A DNA stretch of 64,000 bases from Lineus longissimus (GCF_910592395.1 NC_088315.1:2110501-2174500); one strand, 5' to 3'; shown: positions 43,723-57,068, numbered from the stretch's first letter. Numbers and translations: made by a program. Notes: generated by a model not told the origin, from the sequence alone.

Positions 43723-46700
43723 GTAAGTACTTGCAAATCTTAATGTAATGAACTTGACTCGACAAGGATGATGTGCAAATGGTTGTCGTCTGTATGGACT
43801 ACCAGGAGTTGATTTGTTTCTCTCACTAATTCCTCAGCTTACAAAAATATCACATTTTACAATGGGCCAAATGTATAACTCGATCGCAATATTTTATACA
43901 TCATTAGATCTGCCCATCCTCGCCCTGACTGCTGTCCCTTTGTATTTCAGCCACTGCGATGCTGGCTGCTGCCCAGCTTGGACCAAGGAAATCTCCCGAA
44001 AAACAGATCATTGAAAAAGTTGTTGAGGTTGACTACTCTGAAGAAATTGAGCAAGAAAAAGCACGAATTAGTGAGGTAAATTATTTGAATGATAGCGTTA
44101 TCAATTTGATTAGAAACTGAAAATCGGAAATTTGTCAATAGCCATCTGGAAAGCATGTCTTTCTTTGACTCGATACCTAATGAAAAATGTTGTGGGTAAG
44201 TCCAGTAACGTTCTCAATGAAAGTAATGCCTAACTTGAATCTAATGCTCTCCTTTTCCAGCAATATGAAAAAGAATTGCAAGACATGCAGACAAAGTATG
44301 AATCTGAGAAAGTATCCAAGGCAAAGCTTGAAGAAGACATGTCAAAGTTGAGGAGTTTCTATGACGAGAAGATCACATCCGTCGAAGGGAAATACAACCA
44401 TCTCCCTCCGCCTGGCGCAAGTAAGTTCTTGGGTGTTTGTAACTTAAAATGGATACTTTTGTTTCATATTGTGTGGCTATATGTTCGGCTTGGTGTTAAG
44501 GGTTTAAAGCTGTACAGTTTATGTTTTCTGGCGTGGGTGCATAGAGACTGGCCTCGGAATCGTGAAATGCCCATCAGTATTAAGAACGAACCCAGATGAT
44601 TAGGTAAGCTTGCTTCATGAGATTTTGAAACCCATCATTATGGAGGAAGTTAAAGAAGATTATTCTGTTAGAACTGTGACACAACATTCTTGAAGTGTCA
44701 GCCACTCTCATCTTTCATTGCGTGGATTAGAGGCGTGAACTAGTATGGTTTCTGATGAGTTTTCTCTGAGGGGTATTTTGACCACCGATACTGTTCTACT
44801 CGCTAGCCATTCTGTCCTTTCTACATGTATACTTCTGTCTCTTACTCACTCTATTCTTATCTGCAGGAGCTCCACAAAGTGAGTTATTTTTTTCTAAGTA
44901 TGGAACCACGGGCATACAGTAATGTTTTTTTTTCACTTAGATTTTCTTGTTCACGTCAGAAAGGTAGTTGTTTACCCCAAGCCATGGAAATATTTTCAAA
45001 ATTTGGTTTTCATTTTTGAGCGACATTTTCAAAGGGCAATTAGATCAAATTTGTTTGAGAAAACACATTCTCAGAAGTTTTTTGGATCTAAGATTTGGTG
45101 AATGACGAAAAAAGGACATCTCTGTACAGGCTATATATTTGAAGGAAATGGGGTTTTTAAATGCACCAAGTGGAATGGCTTTGGCTGACATCAAATGATG
45201 AGAACTTTGGCTTAAACTAAAATCATAAATGTCAATCCCACATGTGTTTAGTTTGTTCTCCTTCTTTGTCTGTAGGGTATTGAACTTTTTAAAAATGATA
45301 TGCTATCAAGAAATTATGGTGGATTCACATGAAAAACAGGTTCTTTATCATAAGTATTCAGATTACAATTTTCTGTACAATGTAATACAATGTTTTGTGA
45401 GATGACATCTTTTTTTTTCATTTTCAATAGTAAGATTAGTTTAGTTTCTATGAAAACGATTTTCAAATGTAGAAACAGGGCTGCACACAGTGAATAAATA
45501 TTTGCACTTTAAGTTAAAGTCACTGCAAGAAACATGCTTTTGCATAGCTAAAATAACAACATAGAAGATAGATGATAACATGCCCAAGTATGCCCTCACC
45601 AGAAATGCCCCACCCTGTTTACTCGTAAAATGACTTGTAACAAAACAATCTCGATTCCCCTGCATAATTGACCCTGACAGCTCCACCCTGTGTAACGACG
45701 ACCTCACCTGACATTGAATGAGCCCTTAAACTTTAGAAATGTTGGATAGTCAACTTGGGTTAGGAGTTGTTTCACTTAGATTTCAGTCACAGATTAACAG
45801 ATTTTGCTGCTAGGCTAGTAAAAACATATGAAATGTGTTCAGATATTAGAATCTTACATGAAGAACTTTGTTAACTTTGACCGTGTATTCAAAACTATCT
45901 GAAAGTTTTAGTGATTGCATTATTCTGACACTGCTTGGTTGGTTGATAAAATCTGTCAGTCAGTTATTTTGAACTGAAAACCTATTCATTGTGAAAGCCA
46001 GGTCACCACATGTCAAAAAGACAATCATCCTTTCGTCCGTTAATCATAAATTTGCCATATAATGATATTGTAAATACTCGGTTTCCTCTCTGTGTTTATT
46101 ATGCTGGTTTGTTTGTTTGTAACTTTGTCTTACTCCGTCTTGTGTTGATTTTATTTTGAAAATGTTTAGTTCTCGGCGAGGAGGGCTACGAACAGTACCA
46201 GCTTCAGCATGTAGCTCAACAACAACAACAACAACAACAAGATTTGACCGAGGAAGAAAGTGGGTGAAACATGCACAGATTGTGTTTCTGCTTCGTTTGA
46301 ATGATTTTCTTGTTTCCATCATTTTACCTTCCTAATCTGATCACTTTTGCAATTCAGTGTTCTCTGTGATTTGTTTGAAGCAACTTGGGTGACCTGGTCT
46401 TGCTTATCTCAGACCATAATTACAGGGGGCCCAACTTACTCAAACTGATGGAGAACACTGGTAGGTTGTTCCATATTTTCCTCACTGCTGGTACTTTGAT
46501 GCACCCTGCATTTCACAACATGACCTTTGATAATATCATTCTTGAACACCTCCTATTGTTACCACTGACAGTGATTTAGCTCCAAGGGTATGATACCGGT
46601 GGACCTGATACATTTGTGCTCTTTGCTTGTGACAGGACTTTAGCCTAAGTTACTTTTCTTCATAGACCTGTTAAATGATCACCCTCGGTATCATAACTGG

Positions 46701-49700
46701 GACAAATTCACAAATTGACTTTTGATTATAACTGCTATCTTTTACAGCATAATCACATCCACAACAAGTGCTTGGTGTTCTTTAACAACGACACAATTCC
46801 TAACTCTCCCACCCCCCTGTTCCTCTAGCTGTGTTCAAAAGATGACCTCAACTAGCATAACCTGTTGCAACAACTCACTCCCTCTTCCTCAAATTGCCAT
46901 GACATGTGAAGACTATCAGTGGCACGCATCCCTCTGTCTGCCTACCCCATACCAAGTCTCTAGACATTCCAGAAATTATAGAAATTTCCAATTAATTGAA
47001 TTCATAACTATTGAGTTCTACGACACTGTGCCATCGACAGAAAAAAGATTAGACGATGTATGAATATATTTGAACAAAGCTGAGCAAATAATATCTATTT
47101 GTTCATGCATACTGGATCCGATCACAAATACCTTTAGGGGAAAATAACATGGAGACATTATGAAGGAAGACAGTTTATCAATCCGATCCCTTGATCAGCA
47201 TTTCCATAAAAAGAAGCGGTCAGGGATAACATGTGTTTACCTAAACCTAACCCTTGTGTGTTTTCTCCTACGGGATGACATGCTCAATGAAACTGGGCCC
47301 TGGGCCAACTTTGTCTTTTTCTTGGAACCAAAATATCTGTGAGTGGCCCTGTCCACTGTGGATTGATACTGCACATGCCCCCTCCCCAAACATATACTTT
47401 CCTCATACGAATGTAGACGTAAATAGAAATGAGAGTAGAGTATTTGACAAGTTTGGGTCAGTTTTTTGCACCTTCAATGCAAGTTTTCACTGATTGCCTG
47501 ATTAGAGATACTGTACACAATGATTTTTTAAGAAACACTTGATTGACCTATAATAATGTTATTACAATGTTGTGATGATGATTACTGTAACCTGTTATAA
47601 ACATTAATAGCTGTTCCAAATCTTGGGTTTAGTTTTTGCAATTGTTCAATTTTCTCTTTGTTTTACGGTTAACCAAAATCTGCTGCTTTTTATAAGTTTG
47701 GAATTATTGCCAGTTACTTTCAACAGTTTGCTCATCTGCAATGATATTTGTAGTAAAGTAGAAATGCTGTCCCTGAGAGAGCTTTTAGGGGTCTATTTAG
47801 CTTATCTAATAATCTCATGGTTAAGCTGAAAAAAGTTGTAAACGCATTCCCAAACTTAGCTGACAACTAAACCTAACTTCATATCATATAAAAAGCCTGT
47901 TTTACGATTTATTCAATCAACACCACAGAGTATTTTCAGATTGAAGAGAAAAACTCATCAAAAGGTTTGGGCGTCTAAACCTTAGTTTTGACCTATCGTA
48001 TTCCTGTATTCAGGGCGGAAGCGTGAGAGCATTGATGAGGGGACTGTAGCGGCGTCTGTGATCATCGGTGGATCCAAGGCCCACCATGCCCAGCAGGCAT
48101 CGAGCCATCATGTCCACACTCTGGAAGAAGGCACTGTCGTCCTCGATGAAGACGAATATGATGAGGATGGAAAAGGTGATTGCGTGTGTTCCTTACTGAA
48201 CCAAAAGGCAGCTCCAGGCTTACTCTTCAAAGTTTCCACCTCAGTCTATGATATGCCAAGGCAGGCTAAAGATCCCGCACCAAGTATCTGTAATGTGTAA
48301 CTTGATGTGTTGGCAAAACTGGGCTGCAATGGCAGAGAGAAGATTGGATATGTTGACTACAAGACTCAGAATGGTGAGATATTATGGCTTAGGTCAAGGA
48401 TGGAATGAGAAAGGAATAATTGAACTATTTTTGAACTTTCAGGTGCGGATGATGGTAGAGGTGAATTAGAAAGTGTCTCGAGCAATGATAGAAACATGGT
48501 ATGTATTGCAGATGGATAAAGTCTGATATTTCATAAACCTCGCTTAGCTTTGCTTAGAAGTTAGAAGTGGCTTACTCATTTTGCAGTAGCAGTCTTCAAG
48601 TGATATTGGGGAGGTACCAAATTGTCATGTCTATGTTTATTTCTGGATTTGAATTTTTTTATTCTGGGGTTGTATTAATGTTATTTGTTGATGTTTACAC
48701 CAATATTTATATTTCAAAATATCAGGAACAAAAATATGAGCGGATCATAAAAGAAGACGGGACTGTTGTTCTTGTTCCTATTCCATTGCCTGGTGACAAG
48801 CAAACTCAAGTACTTAATCTCCCTGATACAAGTCAACCAAAGAAAGGTAGTTTGGCCCCTATCAAAGGCAAGGGAGAGAAGAGTCCTAAGGGAGCAAAGG
48901 GGGCTAAGGGAGCAACAAGTGGCCAGGAAGCTTCAAGTGCTGTGACCGATTCCACTTCCACCAACATTGTTGACGGCAAGGATTTGGATCAGACAAAATA
49001 TAAACGGATGGTTCGTGCAGACGGTATTGTTGTTTTAGTTCCTCTTCCATTACCTGGTGAATCAGCCAGTGTGGTTGAAGGGCAAGCCCATGAAAGTACG
49101 TCTGCTGCAGCTGCTGGTAAGGATGGTGGTACTTCTGCTGCCGAGTCGAAGACGGGGACAGAACCAGAAAGCAGTCAAGAAGTGGATGAGCAGCAGTGTG
49201 AACGGGTGGTACAAGATGATGGAAGTATCATTTTAGTCCCTATCGCTTTGCCTGGGATCGCGGGGTCTGCGACTCGAGCCAAGGCCCAAGATGCAGCAAC
49301 CACTGCGAACACAACCCAGCAGGCCAGCACTTCTGCTGATAAAACCAAAGCTGGTGCAACAGATGCCGAGAGTGGAAAAGAAGCCAACAAGCAGGAGTAC
49401 ACAGAGGTGGTTCAAGCAGATGGTTCCATCATTTTGGTCCCAGTTCCTTTGCCTGGTGTTGCCAGAGTGATAAATGAAGGAAATACCCCAGCCAGCTCAT
49501 CTGCAGTTGCAAGTGGAACCCAGCAGGCTCATGCCGCAAAAGCAGCGGACAGTGAGCAGAAAGGTGTGGATGGAGACAAAGAGAAGCAGGAGTACACGAA
49601 GCTAGTCCAGCCAGATGGCACGGTTGTTGTGTTGCCCATTCCATTGCCTGGTGCATCAGGGTCACAGACGCAGGCCACAGACGGCTCCGTCCCCCCACCA

Positions 49701-52700
49701 ACCCTCACCCAAGAGCAGAAGGACCAGTTGATAGCAGCCGGTTATGACCCAAGTCAGCTTGAGGCAGGTGGTTCAATGATTGTGTGGATTTATCCTTAAC
49801 CGCTCCTCAAGACCTAACAAAATAGTTTCGTGAGCCTAACATCTCCTCAAGACCTGATCTACCAAGATATCTAGACTAACAATAGAACCCCTTCTGCTTT
49901 ATTTCCTCCTTTAGCAAAACTGGCTAAAAGTCTCAGTGTTATGTATCTTTTTGTACCGTGTGTGATATAATCTTGTTGTCTTCAGATTATTAACCAATTG
50001 CTAGCAGCCAGTATTGACTGGACTCAACTAGAGGCAGGTGGACTTAACTTCTCTGTCTCCTATAATCAGTGTGTCCAAAGATTTAAGCTAACTTTTCGTG
50101 AATTTTCATGCTTTTCAATCTTTTGTGTGAAATCCATACATGTACTTCTCCATCCCCATGCATTTTGTGATCTATCTACTAGTTCTGTTTAGAGACAATA
50201 CCCTCCTTTTGATTGTACTGCCCTTGCTCTGTAAATATATTTAAAGTAAGCCATTTTTTTTGAAAAAATTTCTAAGTCCAAATATTTTTTTCACTTTGTT
50301 TTTTCTGCTCGAAATGAACCAACATCATCAGTCCCAAAAACTTTTTTGACTTTGAAAATGTTTCTGAATTAAAAAAAAAATTCTTAGTCCAAATATTTTT
50401 TTCACTTTTTTTTTCTGCTCAAAATGAACCAACATCATCAGTCCCAAAACTTTTTTGACTGAAATTTTTTTGTTCGATTTTGCTCAATTGTTTGTTTTGA
50501 AAAGTAATGTAGATTCTCCATTTTAGTAACTTTAAATCTTCTTCTTCTTCAGGGGGTTGAAACTGATGTGCCACTAGAGCTGGCTGCCCAAAGAGCCGTC
50601 CATCTTGGCACGACGAAGACACAAGTACCGATTGTAAGAAATGGTGATCCGGCTACTATTATGCTTCAACACGAGGAAGCGATGAAACGGTAAGAAAATA
50701 AGATATCGGCATTGGTCAGGAACTGGTGAACCTTTGTCACCTTTACGGAAAATAGCTAGATAATGTTTGTTGCTAAAACTGCTAATATTTTGATTAGTTT
50801 TGCTGATACTCTGAGTGCCGACTAACCTTTGTTTATTTGTGGTTCAGTGGTAGGTCGTCTAGGGGTAATAAGGCAGGCAAGAGTGCCAAGACTAGAGTTT
50901 TCATGAAGAGGTAATCAGCATGATTGGTGTCTATAACAGACGTATACTGTACCCCGCCCTCTCACATACTCACACCTTTATTGTGGTCAATTGGTTCCTA
51001 ATACTGTGGCAGTCGGGGGCAAAAAAGTCCAACACAGAAGTTGAATGTTATGGTTTCCCTGATGAAAGCTTTAGGTCTATGAGCCAGCCGCTGCCACCAT
51101 GTCAGGTCAACTGAGTGAATATTGAAAAATAGGAATCTTATCCTTCGCTTTTGCTTTTGCCAATATGAAATGATGCAGACTTCAGCAGGAGTATGAAAGG
51201 TAGGTTACAACTGAGTGAATCCAAAACGTCTGCACCCAGAACGATGGCAATTCAAGAGAATAGCACAAATACTATCATTGATTTTTAAATCTGGCTCTTC
51301 GTGTCTATCCTCACAATGCACAAACTCTTCTTCGAGTAAATGCAACTCATTCATTGTTGTGACTGTTTCACATATTGGCGTCTGCTTCTAAGAATGAATT
51401 CAAACTGCACCAGACTGACCCTGTACATCTATCTCTCTTTCTAGAGCCTATTCAAAGTAAGTCAGGAGCAAAATAAGTAAAGATTCTAAAGATATTCAAA
51501 AATATTTTTACATCTTTTTTCCTAAATATGCTTCAGATAATTTCACTTGCATGTTTTTCTAGCGTTTTGACACCTCTTAGTTTTCATTAAAATCTTTAAA
51601 AATTTAAGGGAAAGCAGACCAGTATTTCGTAATTACACATTGCCTGGAAAGAGTACCCTGGTACCATTGGCTCATTTCCAATGTATCCCAGTGTTACTTT
51701 CCATAGTGTGTCGAGCTATTGAAAATATATCAAGAATTTAAAAAACATTTCATTGTTTCTATTCCATAAAAACTAAATCAACATGATCACTTCTTTCATT
51801 TCTCAAGTCTTTGATCATAACTCTTTAATCATAATTGACTTTATTCATTTTTCAATTATCAATTTTAATAGATTGATACCAGTACTGCTACTTTTGTGAG
51901 TGAAACAGGAAACCTACATGAGTTATTTGGGAGTACTGCAGCCAGAGTCCCAAGGGAATGTTATTGGAGATAAGACACTCTGTATCACGTTTCATGCTTT
52001 ATTTCTGTTTGAACAGACTACAAGATCTGCAGCGTAAGATGGTTGGTGGTGAAGCTGCGAACAACGCAGAGGTCAAGGAAAGAAGAACCAAGAAGAAACG
52101 CCATGCAGAGGAGAGACGCAAGAAACTGGCTGGTGAGTAGCTGTTACTTACAAAACTTCAGCGAGAAGTAGAGAAGATCAGTTGTTGGAAAAGTGGCCGC
52201 TCAGCCAAGCTGACTGGCCCATGTTTCACCCTTGGTGATGCCTCCGTACCTTTATTGTATCATCCGAGGGTTCAAGAATCTTTGCTAGTTAGTGCCAGGT
52301 GAATACTGGAAACAGGGATGCTGCCACTTGCCTAGAGACTGAGATAGTAATAATCTCAGGAAAAGCACATGATAAGACTCGTGGCTGGGACAAGCACGAT
52401 AGAATGTTCATCATCATTTTCTTGTTCCATTTCAGAGGCCAATTCAAACCTGGAGGATGATGGTATCATGGAGGGGATATTTGATTCTATCGCTGATGAG
52501 CTCAAATACAAGAATAAGTTGATGGAAAAGGAGAAAAAGAAGGTACTATCTTGATCACTATCAAGAGTCAGACACAAAAGCTGTTCGATAAAGTAAAGAA
52601 TATGACCATTTGTTGGAAAGTTTCAATGAGCACATTTTTATGGCGACATTAGAAAACCAATTGACACAACTGTTATTATCGCAGATATTTTCTTAAGTCT

Positions 52701-54663
52701 AAGCCATTGTTGTTACAGACTGAAGGTTTCAGAAGAGACATCATAGACTTGCAATCAGAATTTGAATTTGACCGCATCGACTACCTGGACACAATCCGTA
52801 AACAAGAGCGCCAGGTGCAACTACTCCAAGCAATCATTGATAAGATCCACCCCTGCGTACGGCGGGACAGTAACTACAGCAATCTTGATAAAATCCGGGC
52901 AGAATGCAAATGGGATGAGGCAGAGCAGCGATGGGCTCTGCCACAGTTGATGATAGAGAAGACATCACTGCCTCCTGCAGGTAACTTTTTACACCAGTCA
53001 GTCCCATCCTTTGAACACTTGGATCAGTGAAGTATTGGTTGGATTGCTTGGCTCATGAAAGAGGGCCTTAGGTTGGGCAATTGATAGGCCTACCACTGCT
53101 AAACCGCTGTGTCCATGAGCAAGACAACTAATCATTTATTGCTATTTTCTCTAAAAGTCTGGTAGTCAGCCAGAGCTAAGGAGACCAGTCTCCCCCAAAA
53201 CGTTGACATCTGTTGATTGTTTTTCAGGTGTGATGCCAGGAGGGCGACCAGTTGATCAGAGGAGAGGTCCATCATATGCCAGGGTGAATGGAGAGAATGG
53301 GGAAGATGATAGATACAAACAGATGCTTCATCGGAGGAATGAAGATGTTGCTGGGAACTACTTTACACCAAAGCGAGCAAATAAGCTGCTTAGCGAAACT
53401 CAAGAAACAAGATCTGGTAAGATTTGTAACTTAAAACTTCATGTTAAGCCACCCCTCTGAATTATCTATCTATGTACAGTGCTCTGGAGTGGTTCATTTC
53501 CAGTTCCGAAATTCTGAAAAGGACTCTTAATTGTTGTTTTACCAGAGGGTCCATAGGACCGTCCAACTTGGGTCAAAGACATGAAATTTGGAGTTTCGTG
53601 CAAGTTAATGGTTTTATCACCCCCAGCTCTTTTCCAAACAATACACAATATCCCTCTCCTCACACATTTTCTGTAAAATTATTCCAAACTCCTTTAATCT
53701 CCGCTGTAGTCTAGACTATGATTGAGTGATCGGTCCCTCCGGCCTCCTTTGTAATCGATATATGTGCCCCTTCTATCTCCCCAGACTATGACTTTCCTCC
53801 ACCTTCTCCCCCTCCACCAATACAAACTTCAGGTAGGTGACAAAAATAGATATGTTTGCATCTATTTTTGCTTGGAGGGCATAACATTTTCAGTTGCTTT
53901 GTTTTTGAAACTATAACTGCAAAGGAAATGAAAAGTTTATGTTCACGCTTCTGTACATATCATCATGACACGTTTACACTGCCAATACATGTTCTATCAA
54001 GACTCAAAGCTCCCTGCACTTAGATATCTGATGATGCTCTGCTCATAACATTCCTGTGCTGAAGGCTTTAACACTTACTGGCTTCAGTGACCACACATTA
54101 TTTTTCAGCATGTTCAACATCGGCTGCTTTAATGACAAATATTAGCACTATTTCTTTGTGAATGGTTGTCACCATCAATATCATCGCTTTACAATATGAG
54201 CTTCAGATAGAGCATAACATTTGCTTACTTACACTAGAGCTAGAATCTTAAGTTTGCTAGTATAGTGAAGACATACTCCAAAGGTCTTACACGGTACATG
54301 TATGAGGAGATTGGTGTCTACATGTAATTGAACATATCAGACTTGATACAGCCAGGTTTATTCTTGGCGAAGTGGGCTAAACTGTTTTTGCTGTTGTTGA
54401 TTTTTTGATTCTTTCTCACAGATATGTCTTTCAATGGCCACATGAACGGCGTAGGACCCCCACCACATCTGCTAAATGGACGCCATCACCAGACGAGGGA
54501 TTGGGATGATGAGCCACCCAGTCGGGCCTTGCAGGCTGCCCAAGTTCACGGGCAACTGGGCGTGGATGAGATGCCCATGAGAAAGCCACCAAGGTTGAGC
54601 TCGCTACAACCGACGTCAAAGAAATCGAAAAAGAAGAAGGGTTTGGGGTTGGATCCATTATAA
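41579..54663 (+). CDS. KIF17: KIF17/OSM-3-type homodimeric kinesin-2, complete
   Basis: Plus-end microtubule motor for ciliary and dendritic cargo. Exons: 41579-41809, 41964-42079, 42473-42642, 42823-43056, 43360-43722, 43951-44075, 44261-44420, 46170-46259, 48014-48175, 48443-48498, 48726-49767, 50527-50689, 50848-50910, 52017-52132, 52436-52542, 52719-52980, 53228-53416, 53785-53832 and 54422-54663. The sum is 3939 nt, giving 1312 residues; human KIF17 is 1029. N-terminal motor (1 to about 340), coiled coils, a lineage-specific repeat region (about 570-916) and a conserved tail ([27 protein letters not shown]) ending [12 protein letters not shown]. The basic end matches the KIF17 nuclear/ciliary localisation site. 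The junction 49767 to 50527 is the one uncertain join, because the nearer acceptor at 50553 is in another phase. A 5' untranslated exon is implied by the acceptor just before 41562. Confidence 0.94.
42181..42295. repeat. ~42-bp tandem repeat in KIF17 intron 2
   Basis: About 2.6 copies of gttctgatcttcaactttga followed by tgagaagatcttttgttctt. Both strands stay open through the 42-bp period. It is unrelated in sequence to the 42-bp array at 275. Confidence 0.8.
44867..44878 (+). CDS. KIF17: Candidate 12-nt KIF17 microexon
   Basis: GAGCTCCACAAA lies between a strong pyrimidine-rich acceptor (ttcttatctgcag) and a perfect GTGAGT donor. It keeps the phase between exons 44261-44420 and 46170-46259 and would add R-A-P-Q. 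Confidence 0.45.
48726..49767 (+). CDS. KIF17: KIF17 large repeat exon (lineage-specific)
   Basis: A 1042-nt exon after a TATCAG acceptor, in phase with exon 48443-48498. It encodes about 347 residues with five copies of a ~20-residue motif. The core is V(x)2-DG-[TSI]-[VI]2-LVP-[ILV]-x-LPG, starting near 48735, 48999, 49197, 49398 and 49593. Copies are separated by Ala/Thr/Ser/Lys-rich linkers (one with KGAKGAKGA). Vertebrate KIF17 has no such block as I know it. The proposed donor is GCAG/GTGGTT at 49767. The open frame runs on for about 10 codons to TAA at 49797, so a truncated isoform is also possible. Confidence 0.8.
49986..50037 (+). CDS. KIF17: Candidate alternative KIF17 exon resembling the end of the repeat exon
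   Basis: A 52-nt open stretch between a CTTCAG acceptor and a GCAG/GTGGAC donor. It encodes [17 protein letters not shown], similar to [16 protein letters not shown] at the end of the preceding exon. It starts in phase 0 and ends in phase 1, as that exon does, so it could replace it rather than follow it. Confidence 0.4.
50270..50460. repeat. Direct duplication of ~80 bp in a KIF17 intron
   Basis: Copies at about 50270-50350 and 50381-50460 share tagtccaaatatttttttca and gaaccaacatcatcagtccc with few differences. The duplication is T-rich and lies just upstream of the two tandem acceptors at 50527 and 50553. Confidence 0.85.
51179..51199 (+). CDS. KIF17: Candidate 21-nt KIF17 microexon
   Basis: ACTTCAGCAGGAGTATGAAAG lies between a gatgcag acceptor and a GTAGGT donor. 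It is phase-neutral between exons 50848-50910 and 52017-52132 and would insert L-Q-Q-E-Y-E-R in a charged tail segment. Confidence 0.35.
51445..51456 (+). CDS. KIF17: Candidate 12-nt KIF17 microexon
   Basis: AGCCTATTCAAA lies between a very strong acceptor (tctctctttctag) and a GTAAGT donor. It is phase-neutral in the same intron as the 21-nt candidate and would insert A-Y-S plus one altered codon. Confidence 0.4.
51872..51895 (+). CDS. KIF17: Candidate 24-nt KIF17 microexon
   Basis: A 24-nt open segment between aattttaatag and GTGAGT, phase-neutral in the same intron. It would insert a hydrophobic run (L-I-P-V-L-L-L). The acceptor is weaker than the other two. Confidence 0.25.
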
Positions 54664-56911
54664 AGAAAGCTAATCCGGTTTGGAGCCACAGCTCTTTCCC
54701 AAATTGGCTTGGTACAGGTAAAGTCCCAGAGTGGGAAAGATCTGAGAGAGTATGTCACCGACAATCAACCATGCAGTTGTATTATGTATGTGTCTCAAAG
54801 AGATCACATGCATGTGTTTTGAGGGGTAAGTGTTCTCAGAATCGTGTCATGCTTTAGTTGTTACTCATAAAGGCTAGAGAAGTCTCTTGGAGGAGCCAGC
54901 CAACCAAGTTAGCTGGTCACTGTAATGGCTCCTCAGATTGTCTTCAGTGGACATACTGGTGACAATTAGGGCACTTTTCACCACAGGCTTTTTCAGAGAA
55001 ATGTTGTGCATTTGATAGAACTCTGCAACTGTTGATGTGCATTTAAATATATTTGTGTAAATAAGTATTCTAATTTAATGTGTTTAAACTATAGAGTGTT
55101 TATAGTTTGTGTCTCGCTAACTCAACATTGAGGCCTCAGTCTCATTTCATATCTCTGTGAAGAATTCTGCCCTGAAATGATGAAATGGTCAAATTGATAC
55201 ATTTGAATTCGATTATTGATTGATTTCGATTATTGATTGATTGATTAATTAATTGTAAATACATTTAAGATTTTAATGTTATTTATTGCATTGTCTGTGA
55301 TCATGAATTTCCGTCCATATACCTACTTTAAGCCTGTTGTTATCTCAGAATTTTACTCTGGCTTTTGTCACCGATAATTGGCAACATTTGAAGATGTCAA
55401 ATTCAGTCAACATTGGGAATGTTTCTCGGAGTTGAATGTTGCTGAATGCATTTGACACCTTCTCCAAAAGACAATACATATTCAGATGTCGGTCCAGCAA
55501 CTCAAATCATAGTTTTGTGTTTTACTTCCGTAGAGAAGCCTGTTGCAGCTCAGCAATGGTTCTAATTCTTGCCAGGCCTTCCAGCCTACAGTGTATGATA
55601 CTTGAAAAAGGAAGAAAGTTCTCAAGCTGATAGATCTAGGCTCACTTGTTCAATCTGTGTTAGTATCGGTATCATCACTGGCATCGTAACTCTACTGGAG
55701 TCCACCATAGGCTACTGTCCACCTATGTAGGAGACAACTCCAAGTTTAACGAAGCCGTATCAAGTAACATTTACAACAATGGCATTTAGATTTAACGCCG
55801 CTGTTACTGCAAACATGGATTGTACTTCTGGGCACTGTTTTGTAACTTTATCTTTGTTTGTCATGGCTACATGTATATTCTCATCGTGCTGTTGTGTGTC
55901 TCCTTAATCTCATTCAGAAGGGGGAGGGCAAGGATTCTATTAATAGCACACATCCATGTCTGCTGAGGATTCTCGATGTTTTCTGCCCTTCCATCTTGCC
56001 TTGATGACTGCATTCTAATGCATGTCATTTTAAGTTTGTCAGTGCATATTTGTACTCAATGGACTTGCTTTTGTTGAGGTACTATCTTATCTGCAAATTT
56101 TATTTTTAAATATTCGATAATTTTCCATCCTGTCAGGTACATGTATAGTAATAGTATTATTAGGAACTTTATGATGAGCACTGATAATCTTTCCCGTCCC
56201 TAGTTGTGTTGTGCACAATGCACCAGTCAGTGGGGTACAAATTTAATATAAAATTTGCTTTCTAGGTCTGACATCAATAGTTGGTTACAACATGTATGAT
56301 CTACAGTACACATCAGCAGAAATGTGATGTTATAACCCCCTTTATTGTTTCAATTTATGTGTCAACTCGATTTATGTGTCGATATGATTTGGTCTTGTAT
56401 TATTGAAGTTTTCAAGACATCTTTTCCGTCCAGTTTAACTCTTTCAGCCCTTTGACCGTGTTTACACGGATTTCATAACATTTCCCAGATCCTGCTATCG
56501 CATATACACGGTGACGCCGAAACCAGTTTCTCGTTCATCATTGACGATCTCAAATGCGATTGGGGAGCCATCTACAGGTTGCCACTCGAACTAATAGACT
56601 TCTGGGCTTCACAGACGATATTTGGTTTGCTTTGAGTCCACAGGGGGGCGTGGGTGTTGAATCTGATTTCGTACCACTGTAATCTTAATGCGTCCAATAA
56701 ACTGCAAAATCTTTCCCGTTTGTGTCCATAACTGATTTTGGATCGCACCTCTTTTCCTGCCTTTGTTTTATTAAAAATTATTGGCTCCTACCAACAAAAG
56801 AGGGTTTATAGAATGGTAGTTTCTGGCCGGTGTTGACTGCCTTTTCTCACATCTGTGATAAATGTATACATTGTTTGTACTTTTGGAAACGTTGAAGTAT
56901 TGCTGAATAAA
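54664..56911 (+). other. Likely KIF17 3' untranslated region
   Basis: No ORF of interest follows the TAA at 54661. AATAAA hexamers at 56696-56701 and 56906-56911 are candidate poly(A) signals for a 2 kb untranslated region. A segment from about 56440 (ctctttcagccctttgaccg) looks like the edge of another dispersed repeat, but only one copy is present here. Confidence 0.4.
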
Positions 56912-57068
56912 TCTCACTCTCGGTGAAAATACGATCATGTTTTTACTTTTTCAATCAATATTGTAAGGATATTAGACTCTCCTTCATTTGTAGATGTGTC
57001 GTGTGTTTAAACCCCAAGTTGCCTGAATCAAAAACGATCTTCACTCTAAGACCTGTCCCAGCCGCGAG

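Noticed and set aside
46424-46458. Exon-like segment between an ATTACAG acceptor and GTAGGT donor in a KIF17 intron
   Set aside because: In the phase required by the preceding KIF17 exon it contains an in-frame TGA.
56440-56620. Possible repeat starting ctctttcagccctttgaccg with palindromic tacacggt words
   Set aside because: Only one copy is in the window and no terminal inverted repeat could be found, so no element is called.
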